NCBI GenBank assembly: GCA_035946955.1
Contig: DASYYE010000541.1
Span: 1-51,718, forward strand
Direction of reading: 5' to 3'
DNA from: DASYYE01 sp035946955
GTDB taxonomy: Bacteria; Actinomycetota; Actinomycetes; Streptosporangiales; Streptosporangiaceae
DNA: 51,718 nucleotides
The position numbers were made by a program, and so were the translations under genes. How positions within the stretch are numbered: position 1 is the first letter of the stretch; every line of letters begins with the position of its first letter. Positions 31,690 to 39,966 of the stretch are shown one piece after another. The notes below the pieces were generated by a model, which was given only the letters and a program-made list of their open reading frames with translations, ran no database searches and was not told where the DNA came from.

Positions 31690-32622
31690 TCACGCGACCA
31701 CCTGCAGGGCGTGGGGAATGGCGCGAAACGTCACGCATTCCCGCTCTCCCACATACTCTCCGTCAACCTGGAATGCGACCGGCCGGCTGGCGCGGAACAC
31801 CAGCTCAGATGAGTCATGCAAGTTCACGACGTACCTGCCTCGTACCGGAGCGGCCCGCTCACTGAGCATCTGCCGCACGGTATTGAGCGTCCCGAATGTG
31901 CTCAGCTTGCGCAGGCCCAGCAGGTCCAGGCCCGTGTCGAACCCTGCCTGAGGGCTCGCGCGGACGGGGCGGCGGCCCAGGTAGGTCCAGGAGGAGGTGT
32001 TGGAGACCATGCCGCAGAACAGGTCCGCCACCTCGGCCTGGCCGTCGCGTTCCACCGAGAGCGCGGGGTGGCGGCGGTCAGTGACCAGGAAGAACTGGCG
32101 CACCGCTGCCGACAGGTAGAGCGCCGCGGAGGCGGACTGCCCCAGGGTCCGCATCCCTTCGACAGCGCGGACGACCTCGGCGTCCAGTCCCAGCCCCGCG
32201 TTGAAGCAGAAGTAGCGGTCACCGGCCAGCCCGACGCCGATCTTCCGGCGACGCCCTTCCGCAAGGGCCGTGAGGATTTGCCCGGTCGCCTCGACCGGGT
32301 CCGCAGGCAGGCCCAATGCATGAGAGAAGACGTTCGCATTACCGCCAGGGACGGTAGCCAGCGCGGGGACCGCTGCCCCCGGCGGGGTGAGGGCGCTGAG
32401 GATGCCGTTGATTGCCTCGTTCACCGTGCCGTCTCCGCCGAGGGCGACCACGAGACCATAACCAGATTCTGTGGCGGCCCGTGACACCTGACAGGCATGG
32501 CCCCGGTAGCGTGTTTGCACAACTTCGAGGTCGAGTTCTGACCGCAGCGCCCGGGCGATAACCTCCCGGCGCCGGGCGGTCGTGGAGGTGGCATGGGGGT
32601 TCACCACGAGGAGGGCACGCAC
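31690..32622 (-). CDS. Diacylglycerol kinase-family lipid kinase
   Basis: This is a protein of about 310 residues from the DAGK_cat/YegS/BmrU family, which phosphorylates diacylglycerol or a related lipid with ATP at the membrane face. The N-terminal LLVVNPHATSTT and the nucleotide-binding GGDGTVNEAINGIL with PGGNANVFSHALG are diagnostic, and the C-terminal beta-sandwich has FQVDGEYVG. The start is probably GTG 32622 (VRALLVVNP), the position expected from homologues. An in-frame ATG at 32649 would leave only seven bases to the divergent membrane protein gene. Confidence 0.88.
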   Translation of the reverse strand: MRALLVVNPHATSTTARRREVIARALRSELDLEVVQTRYRGHACQVSRAATESGYGLVVALGGDGTVNEAINGILSALTPPGAAVPALATVPGGNANVFSHALGLPADPVEATGQILTALAEGRRRKIGVGLAGDRYFCFNAGLGLDAEVVRAVEGMRTLGQSASAALYLSAAVRQFFLVTDRRHPALSVERDGQAEVADLFCGMVSNTSSWTYLGRRPVRASPQAGFDTGLDLLGLRKLSTFGTLNTVRQMLSERAAPVRGRYVVNLHDSSELVFRASRPVAFQVDGEYVGERECVTFRAIPHALQVVA

Positions 32623-32655
32623 GTTTCCCAGGGTAAACAGGAAGCTCATGAGGTC

Positions 32656-33072
32656 ATGCCCCCCGTCCCTGTGACACTGCGGGTGGCCGCTGGCATACAG
32701 GTGGCCGAGACCGTCATCGTGGCGGTCGGCACCGTCCTGTCCGCTATCGACACCGCCCGTGGGCAGTCCTACCACTTGAACAGCGGGATCGCCCTGACGG
32801 TGATCGGGGCGGCCTGCGTGGTGGCCCTGGCCTGGGTCGCTGCCGGGCTGGCCCGGGCCCGCCGCTGGAGCCGGACACCGGCCCTGCTGACCCAGTTCTT
32901 CGTTGGGGTCGTCGGCATCTACCTGCTGCAAGGAAACCGGCTCGAATGGGGCATACCCTCGGTCGGCCTGGCCCTCCTTGGTTTCGTGGCCATCTTGCTG
33001 CCCGTGAGTCAGCAGGTTTTGTCCCCGGACCGCAGCCGGCCAGACGGCCAGTCTGGGCAGCCTCAGCCGTAG
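32656..33072 (+). CDS. Small four-helix membrane protein
   Basis: This is an integral membrane protein of about 138 residues with four hydrophobic segments (about 8-32, 42-66, 74-96 and 100-122) and a short polar tail rich in Pro and Gln. I do not recognise a specific function; such proteins are frequent in actinobacteria. The start ATG 32656 is only a few bases from the divergent lipid kinase gene. GAGG sits close to it, so an upstream start at 32593 cannot be excluded. Its 3' end overlaps the convergent glycosyltransferase gene by 10 bases. Confidence 0.65.
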   Translation: MPPVPVTLRVAAGIQVAETVIVAVGTVLSAIDTARGQSYHLNSGIALTVIGAACVVALAWVAAGLARARRWSRTPALLTQFFVGVVGIYLLQGNRLEWGIPSVGLALLGFVAILLPVSQQVLSPDRSRPDGQSGQPQP

Positions 33073-34628
33073 TGGCGCAGCCGGGGCCACAGCTGTGCCC
33101 AGGGATGCCGGGGGCCGGTGCACACGTAGACGTGCCCGCCCCACTCCTGGTTGTGGATCCCTGCGGCGTTGTCCAGCGTGGCGACGGTCCGCACACCGGT
33201 GAAGAACTGCCCGAGGTAGGCGCCGTAGCCGGTGACGTCACGCGGCCCTGGCGCCACGGCCACCACCGTGGTGACCCAGGGGTTGCCTGGCCCCCACCAC
33301 CACTCGCTGTTGTGCCCGCTGACCGCCGTGGGCAGGCCCGTGCCCCGGCCTAGCTCGTTGATGGCGCCCGCCTCGCCGTACTCGGTGGTGAACACCACGG
33401 CATTGGCCCGCTGGCTGGCGGGGAGCGCCAGCCAGACGGACCGCACCGTGTGGACCAGTTCCGGCCAGCCCACCATCTCGCCTGGGGCCTGGTTGACCGG
33501 ATAGGTCCACCCGATGTCAGCCGTGGGCAGGACCGGGAGCACGAGGGGGAGCGCGCCCGCGGTGGTGACGGCCACGCCAGCCAGCAGGCCGCGGAACCGC
33601 CCCGGCTTGGCCGACAGCCAGCCGTCAACCCCCACGGCGCCTGCCGCGAGCAGGTACACGTACGCCCCGGCCAGGTAGTAGATCTTCGCGCCGGTGGTAG
33701 CGGCGAAGAACACGAACAGCAGCGCATACGCCCACACCAGAGACCGCCATAGCGGCCGGCCCGAACGCCACAGGAAGCGCAGGCCCACCACCCACACCGG
33801 CACCAGCGCCAGGCTCACCATGATCACCTGCCCGGCCACCCAGTTGCCGATGTTGCCCGCACCGCCGTTCTCCTGGTTGAGCGTGCGGGTCATGGCGATG
33901 GCCGCCCACTGGTGGCCGGCCTGCCACCACAGGTCAGGGATGGTGAAGACCGCCGCGACCGCGGCGCCAGCCAGGAACCAGCGATTGCACACCGCCCGCC
34001 AGCCGCCACTGAGCAGCGCACCCACGAACACCGCGGCGCCGAAGAACCCGATGCTGTGCTTGTTGGCCAGCCCCACCCCGGCCACCGCGCCCGCGGCCAG
34101 CCACCACCGGCTGTCGCCGGTGCGTCCCACCCTTACCACCAGCAGCGCCAGGGCGGCCCACGCGAGCAGGTCGAACGCGGTCGGCCCAAGCTGGTGGTCG
34201 ATCGCCAGCAGCCCGGGCATGGTGGCCGTGGCCACCGTCGCGAGGAGTTGCGGGCGGCGCCCGCCGCCGAGTTCCCGCGCGGTCAGGCCGGCCACCACCA
34301 CGGTGACCCAGGCGGCTAATGCCGGCCACAGGCGCAGGCCCGGCAGCCAGACGCCAAACAGTGACAGCGACACCCGGGCCAGCAGCGGGGTCAGGACCGG
34401 CTGGTCCATATAGCCGCCCTGCAGGTGCCGGGCGCAGTCCAGGAAGTACAGCTCGTCGCGGTGGAATCCGTACCACGGCGAGAGCGCCATGAGCACCGCG
34501 AACAGGATCCCGCCGGCCACCCAGACGCCCCGGTCAAGGGGAGCCAGCGGAGCCGGAGTGGGCGTGTCAGCCTGGGCTGCCGCTACGGCACGTGGCTGGC
34601 CTCCCCGGCCCAGCCACCGCGCCGCCAC
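33063..34628 (-). CDS. GT39/ArnT-like membrane glycosyltransferase
   Basis: This is a 521-residue polytopic membrane protein of the PMT_2 (dolichyl/polyprenyl-phosphate sugar transferase) superfamily. The first periplasmic loop contains HRDELYFLDCARHLQGGYMD, with the acidic pair that acts as catalytic and metal site in this fold. A second conserved loop has DHQLGPTAFDLLAW and VGLANKHSIGFF. About eleven hydrophobic helices follow, and a C-terminal soluble domain of about 130 residues (from roughly 380) ends the protein. It would transfer a sugar from a polyprenyl phosphate to an unknown acceptor outside the membrane. Confidence 0.8.
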   Translation of the reverse strand: MAARWLGRGGQPRAVAAAQADTPTPAPLAPLDRGVWVAGGILFAVLMALSPWYGFHRDELYFLDCARHLQGGYMDQPVLTPLLARVSLSLFGVWLPGLRLWPALAAWVTVVVAGLTARELGGGRRPQLLATVATATMPGLLAIDHQLGPTAFDLLAWAALALLVVRVGRTGDSRWWLAAGAVAGVGLANKHSIGFFGAAVFVGALLSGGWRAVCNRWFLAGAAVAAVFTIPDLWWQAGHQWAAIAMTRTLNQENGGAGNIGNWVAGQVIMVSLALVPVWVVGLRFLWRSGRPLWRSLVWAYALLFVFFAATTGAKIYYLAGAYVYLLAAGAVGVDGWLSAKPGRFRGLLAGVAVTTAGALPLVLPVLPTADIGWTYPVNQAPGEMVGWPELVHTVRSVWLALPASQRANAVVFTTEYGEAGAINELGRGTGLPTAVSGHNSEWWWGPGNPWVTTVVAVAPGPRDVTGYGAYLGQFFTGVRTVATLDNAAGIHNQEWGGHVYVCTGPRHPWAQLWPRLRHYG

Positions 34629-34650
34629 ACCAGTCCCCTGAGCGGAGCGG

Positions 34651-35550
34651 TTACTCGTCGGCGGTCAGGCCGGCGCGGAGCTGGGTCAGCGTGCGTGCCA
34701 GCAGCCGCGACACGTGCATCTGTGAGATACCCAGCTCATTGGCGATCTGCGACTGCGTCATGTTGCCAAAGAAACGCAGCAGCAGGATGCGCTTCTCCCG
34801 GGAGGGCAGCCGCTCCAGCAGGGGCTTTAGCGACTCGCGGTACTCCACGCCCTCCAGCGCCTCATCGAGCATGCCCAGGGACTCCGCGACCGCGGGCGCG
34901 TCCTCGTCACCCGAGTCCGGGGCGTCCAGCGACACGGTCGAGTACGCATTCGCGGACTCCAGACCTTCGAGCACTTCCTCTTCACTCATCTGCAGGTGCG
35001 CCGCGATCTCCGCGACCGTGGGCGCTCGTCCCTCACGCTGGGCCAGGTCGCTGACTGCTTTGGTCAGCGCCAGCTTCAGCTCCTGGAGGCGCCGCGGAAC
35101 CCGGACGGCCCAGCCCTTGTCACGGAAGTGGCGCTTGATCTCGCCCACGATCGTGGGGGTCGCGTAGGTGGAGAACTCCACGCCACGGCTCAGGTCGAAC
35201 CGGTCGATGGACTTGATCAGTCCGATCGTGGCGACCTGCGTGAGGTCGTCGAGCCACTCACCCCGGTTCCGGAACCTGCGCGCCAGGTACTCGACCAGCG
35301 GGAGGTGCAGTTCGACGAGTTCGGCACGGATTCGCAGGCGTTCTTCGTCATTGGCAGGCAGGGCGGTCAACCGCTCGAACAGCTCCCTGGCGTGTCCCCG
35401 GTCCGGCACCGCGTGGCTGACCTTGGGCGTGGCGGGCAGGTAGCTCTCTTCCGTGCTGACATCGAAGTCCTCGGTGACCGAGATCTCGATTCCCTCGGCC
35501 ACCTCCTCAGCAACGTCCCCGCTCAGCCGGACTTCTGTCTCCCTGGTCAA
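34651..35550 (-). CDS. SigB/SigF-family stress or development sigma factor
   Basis: This is a group 3 sigma factor of 299 residues. Region 2 has YLARRFRNRGEWLDDLTQVA ... GLIKSIDRFD, region 3 has APTVAEIAAHLQMSEEEVLE, and region 4 has LLLRFFGNMTQSQIANELGI ... SRLLARTL. A 70-residue acidic N-terminal tail precedes region 1.2. It belongs to the SigB/F/G/H group of actinobacteria (stress, sporulation). Translation starts at a TTG (35550) that overlaps the stop of the upstream anti-sigma gene as TTGA, with GAGG five bases before. The partner encoded just upstream is presumably its inhibitor. Confidence 0.92.
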   Translation of the reverse strand: MTRETEVRLSGDVAEEVAEGIEISVTEDFDVSTEESYLPATPKVSHAVPDRGHARELFERLTALPANDEERLRIRAELVELHLPLVEYLARRFRNRGEWLDDLTQVATIGLIKSIDRFDLSRGVEFSTYATPTIVGEIKRHFRDKGWAVRVPRRLQELKLALTKAVSDLAQREGRAPTVAEIAAHLQMSEEEVLEGLESANAYSTVSLDAPDSGDEDAPAVAESLGMLDEALEGVEYRESLKPLLERLPSREKRILLLRFFGNMTQSQIANELGISQMHVSRLLARTLTQLRAGLTADE

Positions 35551-36014
35551 GCCGACCTCGAAGCGTCGCGGACCTTACGGAGGAGCACTGTGACCTTGTC
35601 GTCCGGCCCGACCCACGCGTCAGCGTTGCCGGCCAGGGCCGAGAGCACGGTCCAGGCGAAGGTGTCGCGGGCAGGTGGCTGCGGCTGCTGGGCGAGGGTG
35701 GACACCGCGATGGCGATCCGGTCCTCTCCCAGCGTGAAGTCGCATTCCAGGCTTGCCCCCGGCACAGCTTGGGCGAGCAGCATGCCGCATGCCTCGTCGA
35801 CCGCGATCCGCAGGTCTTCGATCTCGTCCAAGGTGAAGTCAAGGCGGGCGGCCAGTCCGGCCGTGGCAGTGCGGAGCACGGACAGGTACGCGCCCTCGGC
35901 CGGCATCTGGATGGTCACTTGGTCGGCAGATTCGCCGGGGAGCGGGATGTCGTCGCCCGACATCACCGCCGTGGGCGGGGATTTCACTCCCCGCGCACTC
36001 ATTTCTGCGCTCAC
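35547..36014 (-). CDS. RsbW/UsfX-type anti-sigma factor (HATPase kinase)
   Basis: This is a 155-residue protein with a GHKL ATPase fold of the RsbW/SpoIIAB family, which binds a SigB/F-type sigma factor and can phosphorylate an antagonist STAS protein. The N-box region reads DLRIAVDEACGMLLAQA (about 66-82), where the canonical Asn is replaced by a Gly-Met stretch, as in several actinobacterial anti-sigma proteins. The catalytic glycine boxes are weak, so kinase activity is doubtful. The start GTG 36014 has GGAGGAA five bases upstream. It is coupled to the sigma factor gene. No anti-anti-sigma gene is adjacent. Confidence 0.85.
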   Translation of the reverse strand: MSAEMSARGVKSPPTAVMSGDDIPLPGESADQVTIQMPAEGAYLSVLRTATAGLAARLDFTLDEIEDLRIAVDEACGMLLAQAVPGASLECDFTLGEDRIAIAVSTLAQQPQPPARDTFAWTVLSALAGNADAWVGPDDKVTVLLRKVRDASRSA

Positions 36015-36174
36015 GTGTGTTCCTCCACTGGCAGCCTGGCGACGCTGGTCCCATGGCTGCCGTCCGCTCTTGTCAGCAACCTACCGTCCACGGCGAGTGC
36101 GCGGGAATATCGACCCTCCGCGATGCCTGCGATGCCCTGTTAGTTACGTTCGCCTCCGGGGCACGCTTTGAGGT

Positions 36175-36221
36175 GCCGTCTTCCCTCGTCGCTCCTGCGC
36201 TCGCTTCTCGCTCCTCAGTCC
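36175..36221. repeat. Dispersed GAGCGAG-type element, copy B
   Basis: The reverse complement of this stretch matches the element at 9596-9651 nearly base for base at both ends, with about nine bases absent in the middle. It sits upstream of the anti-sigma gene. Confidence 0.65.
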
Positions 36222-36279
36222 ACACAGCACCGCGCCCCCCTCCGGCTCACTCGTGTTAGTCCCGCTCACCACACCCATC

Positions 36280-36334
36280 CATGATCATGAAGACTTTTCA
36301 GGCATAGCAACTGACAATCCTTCATGATCATGAA
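36280..36334. promoter_or_regulatory. Pair of CATGATCATG palindromes
   Basis: CATGATCATG at 36280-36289 and the longer TTCATGATCATGAA at 36321-36334 are perfect palindromes about 43 bases apart centre to centre. They are in an AT-rich patch about 270-320 bases before the anti-sigma start and about 100-150 bases after the sodN stop. A dimeric repressor site pair is plausible; BclI-like sequence alone could also arise by chance. Confidence 0.4.
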
Positions 36335-36380
36335 ATGCGGCGCCCACCCCGGTTGCTCGCGGCCCAGGGTGGCATATGGC

Positions 36381-36410
36381 TGGAGGCCGCGCGGTACCGC
36401 GCGGCCTCCA
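36381..36410. terminator. 30-base perfect palindrome, terminator of sodN
   Basis: Fifteen-base arms meet at GGTACC with no mismatch, 25 bases after the sodN stop. The very GC-rich stem suits transcription termination of this highly expressed gene, although a perfect palindrome without loop is unusual. Confidence 0.7.
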
Positions 36411-36434
36411 GGTATCGCTGGTGCTCGTACCGCG

Positions 36435-36842
36435 TCAGCCCTGCTTGGTCTCCCAGAAGATCTTGGAGATCTCCTCGATCTTGCCGAGGAGGGCGTCGGC
36501 GGTGGCCACGTCAGCGCTGCCCTTGGTCCCAGCCGCACCCGCGAGCTTGGTCGCCTCATTGAACAGCTCGTGGAGCTGTGGGTACTTCTCGAAGTGCGGA
36601 GGCTTGAAGTAGTCGGTCCACAGCACCCACAGGTGGTGCTTGACGAGCTCGGACCGCTGCTCCTTGATGATCAGCGCACGGGTCTGGAACGCCTGGTCGC
36701 TGCTGTCATGGTACTTCTGGCAGATGGCCTTGACGGACTCGGCCTCAATCCGTGCCTGCGCCGGGTCGTACACGCCACACGGCAGGTCGCAGTGCGCGTG
36801 GACGGTGGACTTCGGCTCCAGGAGACGTGCGAGCAGCCTCAT
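36435..36842 (-). CDS. sodN: Nickel superoxide dismutase precursor
   Basis: This enzyme converts superoxide to oxygen and hydrogen peroxide in the cytoplasm. The precursor has 135 residues: a 16-residue leader, then the nickel hook HCDLPCGVYDPAQ. Proteolysis must expose His17 as the new N terminus, whose amine, with the two hook cysteines, binds nickel. The remaining 119 residues form the helical bundle (ESVKAICQKY ... EEISKIFWETKQ), close to the 117 of Streptomyces. The start ATG 36842 follows AGAAGGAGA. The maturation protease gene is divergent, 66 bases away. I did not find a clear Nur box in that gap. Confidence 0.96.
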   Translation of the reverse strand: MRLLARLLEPKSTVHAHCDLPCGVYDPAQARIEAESVKAICQKYHDSSDQAFQTRALIIKEQRSELVKHHLWVLWTDYFKPPHFEKYPQLHELFNEATKLAGAAGTKGSADVATADALLGKIEEISKIFWETKQG

Positions 36843-36908
36843 CGATCTCCTTCTCTCGTATCTGTCCTTGGGTGACTCGCTGTCCGACACTACTCCCAGG
36901 GGTAATGC

Positions 36909-37322
36909 GTGAGCTGGCTGGGCCGAGTCCGTGCGCCCGGCAGCCTCCGCTGGCCGGGGCGCGTGCGCTGGCCGTTGTGGCCGGTGGCGGTGGTCGACCG
37001 GTCCATGGAGCCGACGCTGCGCCCAGGTGACTGGCTCTTGGTCCGCCGGACGGTCCGCCCGGGCCGCACAGTCCGGGTGCGGCCGGGCCGGCTCGTGGTG
37101 GCGCGGCACCCGGGCCAGCCGGACATGCTGGTCGTCAAGCGCGTAGCGGGCCGTGTCCCGGGTGGCTGGTGGCTCGAAGCGGAAAACCTGTCTGCCGGGG
37201 CCGCCGACAGCGCCACCTTCGGCCCGGTCCCCCCGGAGCTGGTCGAGGGCAGCGTGCTCGGGCGCTACCGGCGTGGGCCTGGCCGCCCGCTGCCGCCACC
37301 GGAGGGGGCCACACAGGGGTGA
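36909..37322 (+). CDS. sodX: Nickel superoxide dismutase maturation protease (S26 family)
   Basis: This is a signal-peptidase-like enzyme of 137 residues that trims the SodN leader. The S26 catalytic serine is in VDRSMEPTLRPGD (Ser32) and the general-base lysine in MLVVKRVAG (about 77). The N terminus has only a short moderately hydrophobic stretch (LWPVAVV), so the enzyme is probably soluble or peripheral. The start is GTG 36909 with AGGGG seven bases upstream. It is divergent from sodN, which supports the assignment, and ends in a strong hairpin that contains its own stop codon. Confidence 0.92.
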   Translation: MSWLGRVRAPGSLRWPGRVRWPLWPVAVVDRSMEPTLRPGDWLLVRRTVRPGRTVRVRPGRLVVARHPGQPDMLVVKRVAGRVPGGWWLEAENLSAGAADSATFGPVPPELVEGSVLGRYRRGPGRPLPPPEGATQG

Positions 37323-37348
37323 GGCCCCACCGCCTAGGTGGGGCCTCA
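37320..37348. terminator. Bidirectional terminator after sodX
   Basis: Twelve-base perfect arms (37320-37331 and 37337-37348) around GCCTA begin at the sodX stop codon. The convergent permease gene ends at 37401, so the hairpin can serve both. Confidence 0.85.
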
Positions 37349-37400
37349 CATCACTGCGGGTACTGGACCGATCGTATGCCGGTCCTCGCGTGGACCTGGG

Positions 37401-39053
37401 TTAGGCGGCGGGGGCTGGCGGGGCATCCGTGGCCGGGGTGGCGGCCTGGCGCGAGACGAGTTCGAGCATCTCTTCCCTCGGCAGCCGGGCGAACTGTGCC
37501 CAGTAGTAAATGCCCAGGCTGAACAAGGTGACAACCAGGATGTCCCAGCCGAAGCCGATCCGGCCTGTGTTGTCCGGCCCGTACTGGCCCTGCCAGGAGA
37601 TGAGGCCCATGACGATCAGGTAGACCGGTAGCCACTGCGCCGCTTTCCAGTCCAGCGGTGGCCGGTCCTTGTCGAACGCCATTGATAGGCCGATGAGCAC
37701 ATAGCCGACCACCATCGCGATGCCGAGCTTCCAGAGGGTCTCGAAACCCGACCAGTAGATGATCAGGTTGGCGATGATGAACGCGATGGGGGCTAGGACA
37801 CGGGCAGCGGGCATGCGGTAAGGGCGATCCGCTTCTGGCACCTGCCTCCGGAAGGCACCCATGGAGAGCGGTGCTCCCGCGTACATCAGCACCGAGGCGG
37901 CTGTGACCAGGCTGACCAGCGAATGCCAGCTCGGGAACGGCAGCAGGAACGCCAGCCCGAGCACGAACGCGAGGATCAGGCTGACCCAGGGAACGCCGCG
38001 GCTGTCGACCCTTGTGAAGATCTGCGGGTAGTACCGGTTCCTGCCCAGGCCGTAGCCGACGCGCGATGTCGACGTCATGTAGATCAGGCCGGTGCCGGCG
38101 GGGGAGATGAAACCGTCCAGCCGCAGGATGAGCGAGAGCCAGCCGAACCCGACCACGCTGGCCAGGCCGGCGAACGGCGCGATGGCGACCTCGCTGGTGC
38201 CGGGGATGCCGGCGAAGCCGTGGTGCAGCAGGCTCGCTGGTGTCGCACCGAGGAACACGAGCTGCAGCAGCATGTAAATAGCTGTGCCGATCAGGATCGC
38301 GCCGATGATCGCACGCGGCAGGTTCCGCTGCGGGTTCTTGACCTCGCCCGCGAGCTGGTCGGCCTGCTCGAAGCCGAGGTAGGCGAACACGATGGACGCC
38401 CCTGGTATGGCCGCGAACAGAGCCTTGAGTCCCACGCCCTTCGGGAAGAAGCCACCGCCAGCGGTGAGGTTGGCTCCGTGGAACTTGAAGGCCAGCACGA
38501 TGATCGCGAGTATCGGGACAGCGACCTTCCACCAGGCGATGCCGGCGTTGATCTTGTTGAACAGGCGCATGGCGAAGAAGTTGAGCGCCGTGAACAACGC
38601 CAGCAGGACGATCGTCATCGCGAAGCCGACTCCGGTGACGTTGCCCGTTGTCGGGTTGTAGATGCTGTGCCAGAAGTAGTAGCCGTACTTCATGACCGCG
38701 TAGCACTCGATCGGCGCCACCGTGACGGCTTGGAGCCAGGAAAAGAAGCCGAACGACGTGCCGGCGACGCTGCCGAAGGCGAAGTGCGGGAACCTGGCCG
38801 TCCCCCCGGCCAGCGGGTACATCGCGCCAAGCTCCGCGAATACCAGGGCCAGGATGATGACGGCGACGCCGCCCAGTGCCCAGGCGACTAGGGCTGCTCC
38901 ACCGACGGCCTGCGCGGCGAAGAACGAACCGAACAGCCAGCCGGAGCCGATGATGGACGTCTCGGACGACCACATGGCGCCGATGAGTCCCATTTCTCGC
39001 CGTAGGCCGACGTCTGCTGGTCTCGTACTGGCCGCTACTGACTCAGTTGCCAT
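37401..39053 (-). CDS. APC-family amino acid/polyamine permease
   Basis: This is a membrane transporter of about 550 residues with twelve or more hydrophobic helices. Early helix 1 has the unwound-helix motif SIIGSGWLFGS typical of the amino acid-polyamine-organocation superfamily, and YLGFEQADQLAGEVKNPQRN in the middle is the conserved loop after helix 6. Import or exchange of an amino acid or amine is expected; the substrate is unknown. The start ATG 39053 (MATESVA) has GAAGAAGG six bases upstream. A tandem operator about 280-340 bases upstream may control it. Confidence 0.88.
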   Translation of the reverse strand: MATESVAASTRPADVGLRREMGLIGAMWSSETSIIGSGWLFGSFFAAQAVGGAALVAWALGGVAVIILALVFAELGAMYPLAGGTARFPHFAFGSVAGTSFGFFSWLQAVTVAPIECYAVMKYGYYFWHSIYNPTTGNVTGVGFAMTIVLLALFTALNFFAMRLFNKINAGIAWWKVAVPILAIIVLAFKFHGANLTAGGGFFPKGVGLKALFAAIPGASIVFAYLGFEQADQLAGEVKNPQRNLPRAIIGAILIGTAIYMLLQLVFLGATPASLLHHGFAGIPGTSEVAIAPFAGLASVVGFGWLSLILRLDGFISPAGTGLIYMTSTSRVGYGLGRNRYYPQIFTRVDSRGVPWVSLILAFVLGLAFLLPFPSWHSLVSLVTAASVLMYAGAPLSMGAFRRQVPEADRPYRMPAARVLAPIAFIIANLIIYWSGFETLWKLGIAMVVGYVLIGLSMAFDKDRPPLDWKAAQWLPVYLIVMGLISWQGQYGPDNTGRIGFGWDILVVTLFSLGIYYWAQFARLPREEMLELVSRQAATPATDAPPAPAA

Positions 39054-39387
39054 GTTGGACCTTCTTCCAGGGTTCGCGTGCGGGGCACTTGCTGCGAAGT
39101 TCACATAGTGGACCCAAGCGCGGGGGTAGGGCTCATGGTATTGATCATCATGGGGCATGGGAAGAAGGCGCTTTGCTTCATTTCGGTAACGCGGGTGGTC
39201 CCTGCAAGCCCCCTACCTCGTACAACATCGTGGTGATTCGATAATCTTTGAGTGGTTTGGGGGTGAATCACAGCGGTACGCCAAGGGGTCTGGACGCTGA
39301 ATGGACACTCTGCGCCGACGTCGGCTCACCACCCCTTAGCTGACTGGCATGTCAGCTAACCGCAGTGTTGGCTGACATTGATGTCAG
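39054..39387. other. Intergenic region upstream of the permease
   Basis: No gene is supported. The region presumably holds the permease promoter; an AT-richer patch lies around 39225-39265. The distal end contains the operator pair described separately. Confidence 0.5.
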
Positions 39388-39391
39388 CTAA
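39336..39391. promoter_or_regulatory. Tandem pair of 24-bp operators, TTRGCTGAC-N6-GTCAGCTAA
   Basis: Two inverted repeats of identical design, 39336-39359 and 39368-39391, are spaced 32 bp centre to centre, about three helical turns. A further half site, GTAAGCCAA, follows at 39396-39404. The second operator contains the stop codon of the CGNR regulator gene. The arrangement suits cooperative binding of a dimeric regulator that controls the permease and perhaps ends or represses the regulator gene. Confidence 0.7.
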
Positions 39392-39966
39392 CGGTGTAAG
39401 CCAACCGCGGTGGAGGCCGGCCTCTGGCGGCGTGGCCGGCTGGCGCGCAGCGGCCGGACGCTTGCCTGCGGTATGCACTGCTCCGAGCAGTGGCGCCGCT
39501 CACCCACCTGGCCTGTGTCGATGAACACCCGGTCGCAGTCGGCCCGGGCGCAGACCTTGAGCCGGGAGATACCAAACTCGTTGACCACTCCGGTCACCCC
39601 GGCGACCGCTGCCGCCGCATACCGGTCAGCCGCCGACCCGCTCTCGGCCAGGTGCATGTGCCAGGGCTGGCCGTCGTGGCGGGTGAGCTGCTGGTGGATG
39701 GGGTGCCGGGCCAGCAGCGCGTTCAGGTGCGCCACGGCCACGATGTCGTCATCGCGCGTTGCCGCGGAGAAGACCAGCCGGAGTTCGTCTCTGAGCTGGC
39801 GGAGCGCGTCGAGGTCACCTGCGGTGAGACCGCCCGCGAGCGAGGGATAGTCGGCCACGAGGGTGCGCAGCCCCCCTGTGCTGGCGTGCCCGCCACTGCC
39901 GTTGGCGAGGTCGTCGGGGGTGTTGACGAGCCGGACAGCCAACTCGGCGTAAAAGGCGAGATCCAC
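39388..39966 (-). CDS. ABATE/CGNR zinc-finger regulator with damaged C terminus
   Basis: This resembles the stress-induced ABATE-domain transcription regulators of actinobacteria. The N-terminal ligand domain (about 1-120) is followed by the zinc finger beginning LKVCARADCDRVFIDT and HCSEQC, so all four cysteines remain. The region after the last cysteine, which should read like NRxxVAAYRRR and supply the CGNR DNA-binding part, is missing. In the next frame the bases encode AYRRQASGR, the expected end of the family. A deletion of about seven codons with a frameshift therefore seems to have occurred, and the last 30 residues read here are out of frame. Whether it still binds DNA is doubtful. 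The start ATG is 39966. Confidence 0.7.
   Translation of the reverse strand: MDLAFYAELAVRLVNTPDDLANGSGGHASTGGLRTLVADYPSLAGGLTAGDLDALRQLRDELRLVFSAATRDDDIVAVAHLNALLARHPIHQQLTRHDGQPWHMHLAESGSAADRYAAAAVAGVTGVVNEFGISRLKVCARADCDRVFIDTGQVGERRHCSEQCIPQASVRPLRASRPRRQRPASTAVGLHR

Larger units (their letters stand above)
36015..36434. other. Intergenic region between sodN and the anti-sigma gene
   Basis: No gene is visible. The 420 bases contain copy B of the dispersed GAGCGAG element, a pair of TGATCA-centred palindromes and the long palindrome that follows sodN, all listed separately. The promoter of the anti-sigma/sigma pair should lie near 36030-36120. Confidence 0.5.

Noticed and set aside
33063..34628. 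Long plus-strand frames opposite the GT39 gene
   Set aside because: They mirror the codon structure of the minus-strand gene, which has clear family motifs; the same applies to many antisense frames opposite kgd, aroA and the PadR gene.
36843..36908. Nur (nickel) operator between sodN and sodX
   Set aside because: No TTGCAA-type inverted repeat is visible in the 66-base gap; regulation by Nur remains possible but is not supported by the sequence.
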